Origin: GM7GCV1 sp965221105
Lineage (GTDB): Bacteria; Pseudomonadota; Gammaproteobacteria; Pseudomonadales; GM7GCV1
NCBI GenBank assembly: GCA_965221105.1
Contig: OZ244871.1
Span: 434,001-498,000, forward strand
Direction of reading: 5' to 3'
Length of the DNA stretch: 64,000 bases
The position numbers were made by a program, and so were the translations under genes. Positions 62,075 to 64,000 of this stretch are shown in pieces. The notes beneath the pieces are model-generated. The model was not told where the DNA came from. It saw nothing but the letters and a program-made list of their open reading frames with translations, and did no database searches. The stretch's first letter is position 1; every line of letters starts with the position of its first letter.

Positions 62075-62255
62075 GATGGATCTCCATAGATAAAGCCGGA
62101 GACACAGACCCCCAGGGGGATCGGTCTCCCCGGCGGGTGTGGATTGAAACGCGGGCTCTGAGGCGTGTCGCGCAATAAGGCACCAGGCCGAAGCCTCGCT
62201 GGTTCTCGGGTACCGTGACCAGCTTCAAGGGTTCACCTCAGACTGGAGGTGACAC
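62075..62255 (-). promoter_or_regulatory. Structured leader of radC-like copy 2
   Basis: CACCTC-N6-GAGGTG hairpin at 62234-62251, stem GCTGG/CCAGC, AGGC-TTCG-GCCT, GGGGA...TCCCC and the Shine-Dalgarno hairpin TCTCCGGC/GGAGA. It is the member that differs most from the others while keeping the pairings. Confidence 0.72.
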
Positions 62256-62773
62256 AGTAGTACTCACTGCTCCCGTGCGCTCTGCACACAGGGGCGGTCT
62301 GGGCATCAACTACTTGAGCGTCTGAACTCTCCTGTTCGCCGATATCCCACATCTGGATGCACCACAACCGCTCCAGATCAAAGGGCGGTGCCATAGAGCC
62401 GGCACCCGGGCTTGAGCGTTGGACTATGGGTCACAGACCCTGTACAGAGACCTCCGCAGAGGCCTCGGTACAGGGCCCGGAACCGGGCACACGGAAACCC
62501 GAAGGTTCCCGTCGAGCCTTGGAAGAAGGGTGGTTCTCAGACCACCAGATTGAAAAGGGTCAGCTCACAACCAGCGAGGTATATGTGAGTAGTGCGACCT
62601 CAAGCAGACTCACGGCATGGCAACCGTGTGGACAGTACCTCATCTGCATGACTGTCCTGAGCCTCAGAGAGGCATAGGGTGTCGGCCTACCGGGCTGACA
62701 TCGGGAGAACAGTACAGCGCAGACGGCTGTGGTACCAACCCTCTGCGCTGCACTCCTGCACCGAAAACGGGAT
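62256..62773. other. Unassigned region with hairpins
   Basis: No gene recognised in about 500 bases. It contains the perfect outer stem CCCTGTAC/GTACAGGG at about 62440-62480. Confidence 0.5.
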
Positions 62774-62800
62774 CAAAGGCACCCGAAGGTGCCTTCTTTC
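62774..62800 (-). terminator. Bidirectional terminator after DUF3577
   Basis: AAGGCACC paired with GGTGCCTT around CGAA (TTCG on the gene's strand), followed on the given strand by CTTTC. It lies 41 bases after the DUF3577 stop. Confidence 0.75.
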
Positions 62801-62840
62801 CCTGGACTGTTCGTGCGAACAGAACATTCAACCCCGCCGC

Positions 62841-63389
62841 TCAGGCCGCCTGAACCCAGGCAGTCTGTGCGCGGTCCCAACGATAACCCTGCTCCTTCAA
62901 CTCGGCTTTGCGAGTCTCGAAGTCAGGGTCGTCCCTGGACAGCCGAACAACGCTCGGCTGCGGATCGGACTCGTCCTCAGCATCAAGCCAGACTGCACGT
63001 CCTTCTGAGGTGATGAGGACATCCTCGTCGATCTTCAGGTAGCTGATTTTCAGCAGGCTGGCCTTCAGCGCAGCACCAGGCTGACCCTGCTTGGGGCCCT
63101 TCTGGTAGAGAAATGGCTTCACGCGAAGTGAACCCAGATCAACCGCGGCAATGACCCTGTGCTTCTCAGAGCAGATCTGGGATCTGAACTGAGTCACCAG
63201 GTCAATGGCCTCCGGCCCCCGTACGATGCAGTCAACATAGACATAGCGAACTGCGTCCTGATGACCCTCCAGCAGAGACAGTCTGCAGGCGAGGTAGGAC
63301 GCTGCACCTTCGGGTTCAATGACGCGAGCGTCATTGATGTAGCCGATACCTTTGGTAATGACGTTGAAATGTGAATTGTCAGTGTTCAT
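62841..63389 (-). CDS. DUF3577 (STY4534-type ICE) protein
   Basis: 182 residues from the ATG at 63389. NVITKGIGYINDARVIEPEG, DAVRYVYVDCIVRGPEAIDL, KPFLYQKGPKQGQPGAALKA and LKISYLKIDEDVL match DUF3577, a protein of integrative and conjugative elements sometimes called a replication protein. About 50 further residues at the C-terminus (GYRWDRAQTAWVQ) are unusual in the family. Behind a structured leader with promoter. Confidence 0.82.
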   Translation of the reverse strand: MNTDNSHFNVITKGIGYINDARVIEPEGAASYLACRLSLLEGHQDAVRYVYVDCIVRGPEAIDLVTQFRSQICSEKHRVIAAVDLGSLRVKPFLYQKGPKQGQPGAALKASLLKISYLKIDEDVLITSEGRAVWLDAEDESDPQPSVVRLSRDDPDFETRKAELKEQGYRWDRAQTAWVQAA

Positions 63390-63618
63390 GGTGTATCTCC
63401 ATAGAAAAGCCGGAGACACAGAACCCCGAGGGGATGCGTATCCCCAGCGGGTTTTAGACAGATTGTGAACAAGACACCAGGCCAGGGGCCACGCTGAGTT
63501 TCGGGTGTCGCGCTACATGGCTCGCGCCATGGCTTTGTCAGCTTTAAGGGTCCAACTCAGGCTGGAGTTGGCACAGTACAGCGCTGACAGTATCCACCCG
63601 CGCTCAGGGGGGTGTCAA
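63390..63618 (-). promoter_or_regulatory. Structured leader and promoter of the DUF3577 gene
   Basis: On the minus strand TTGACA (63618-63613)-N18-GATACT (63594-63589), hairpin CCAACTC/GAGTTGG at 63553-63570, and the later hairpins up to the Shine-Dalgarno. Closely matches 49082-49310. Confidence 0.75.
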
Positions 63619-63912
63619 GCACTGCACAATTGTGTCCGATGCAGCGCGTTTTTTGCGGACGCCCCCCTGGGGCCCGGCTGTCAGGCGGGAGGGCGGTCCG
63701 TTCTGGAGTGCGGTTGTCCGGCCCATTTATGGAGGAAGGCCGATCAGGATACCGGGGAACGCGAAGCCTGCGCCCAGCACCGAGAGCGTCAACAGGATCT
63801 GCGCACTGCCAAAGCCGACAGTCCACCGCTGGTTGTTCTGCGCGTTTTTTGATATGTCGGCCCGCACCCGGTCGAGTGCACGCTCATTACAACAGGCTGC
63901 GCGTGCGGGTGA
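63619..63912. other. Upstream homology of the leader block
   Basis: The part up to about 63720 matches, inverted, 48980-49080 upstream of the other complete leader, so the repeated unit is longer than the leader itself. No gene. Confidence 0.5.
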
Positions 63913-64000
63913 TCAGGCGAATTTCAAGATGGCCACGGCCAGCGCGATCATGCCGAGGATGGCGAGCAACAAGCGGATTTCACGCTTCGCGGATTCTTCG
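63913..64000 (-). CDS. C-terminus of a small membrane-anchored protein (partial)
   Basis: EESAKREIRLLLAILGMIAL and AVAILKFA to a TGA; the start lies beyond the edge. It shares the KRE-RLLLAI core with the protein at 39045-39260. Confidence 0.55.
   Translation of the reverse strand, partial: EESAKREIRLLLAILGMIALAVAILKFA

Noticed and set aside
1..64000. A tRNA-Ser 3' fragment to the left of the integrase as attR
   Set aside because: No matching T-arm fragment was seen between 11.3 and 17.2 kb.

Overview
The window comes from a gammaproteobacterial chromosome. Two things point to a Pseudomonas-like relative: the core gene order asd - fimV - truA - trpF - trpB - trpA - folC - SPOR protein - cvpA - purF - metZ - lysC - csrA - tRNA-Ser, and a tmRNA whose tag reads ANDDNYALAA. 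The species is not identifiable from the sequence alone. The number of insertion sequences, gene fragments, toxin-antitoxin pairs and broken genes suggests a genome with much recent gene traffic and weak purging.

Layout. 1-11.3 kb is mostly core: a TonB-dependent receptor that runs off the left edge, a flavin oxidoreductase with a crotonase, a complete biotin operon bioB-F-H-C-D behind a BirA-type operator, birA facing it, and tRNA-Arg. 11.3-24.6 kb is accessory: a lone tnpB, an ISAs1-type element with a DUF4338-transposase fusion and perfect 9-bp target duplications, a vapBC pair whose last codons the element replaced, an integrase beside tRNA-Ser, and a graveyard of fragments. A diverged second copy of the csrA-tRNA-Ser junction bounds that graveyard. 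24.6-38.8 kb is the core block from csrA back to asd, interrupted only between asd and fimV, where fimV lost its 5' part and a DUF234/MNT/HEPN fragment cluster sits.

38.8-64 kb is accessory DNA of integrative-conjugative-element character (two RadC-like JAB proteins, DUF3577, three ArdC-like antirestriction genes, short tyrosine recombinase, adenine methylases). It carries an EcoRV-type restriction-modification system, about ten toxin-antitoxin loci or remnants, a duplicated hicAB block, a complete tmRNA gene at 56 kb, and two unusual tRNA-like cassettes. The ArdC-like genes are all broken (5'-truncated, nonsense, 3'-truncated).

The most notable signal is a family of long structured 5' leaders. 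Copies stand before radC-like genes, DUF3577, a 58-residue protein and hicA. They share a promoter, a covarying hairpin (CAACTC/GAGTTG versus CACCTC/GAGGTG), a second covarying stem, a GGGGAT/ATCCCC hairpin, and a last hairpin that hides the Shine-Dalgarno sequence. Their context resembles the Rfam 'radC' RNA motif, here apparently spread to toxin-antitoxin and ICE genes. A second, differently built leader with the same Shine-Dalgarno-hiding logic precedes the ArdC genes. Other points are an in-frame HicA-HicB fusion made by a deletion, poly-C tracts between start codon and body of three short genes, and a shared motif next to the 3' ends of tRNA-Ser and tmRNA that may be an integrase site.
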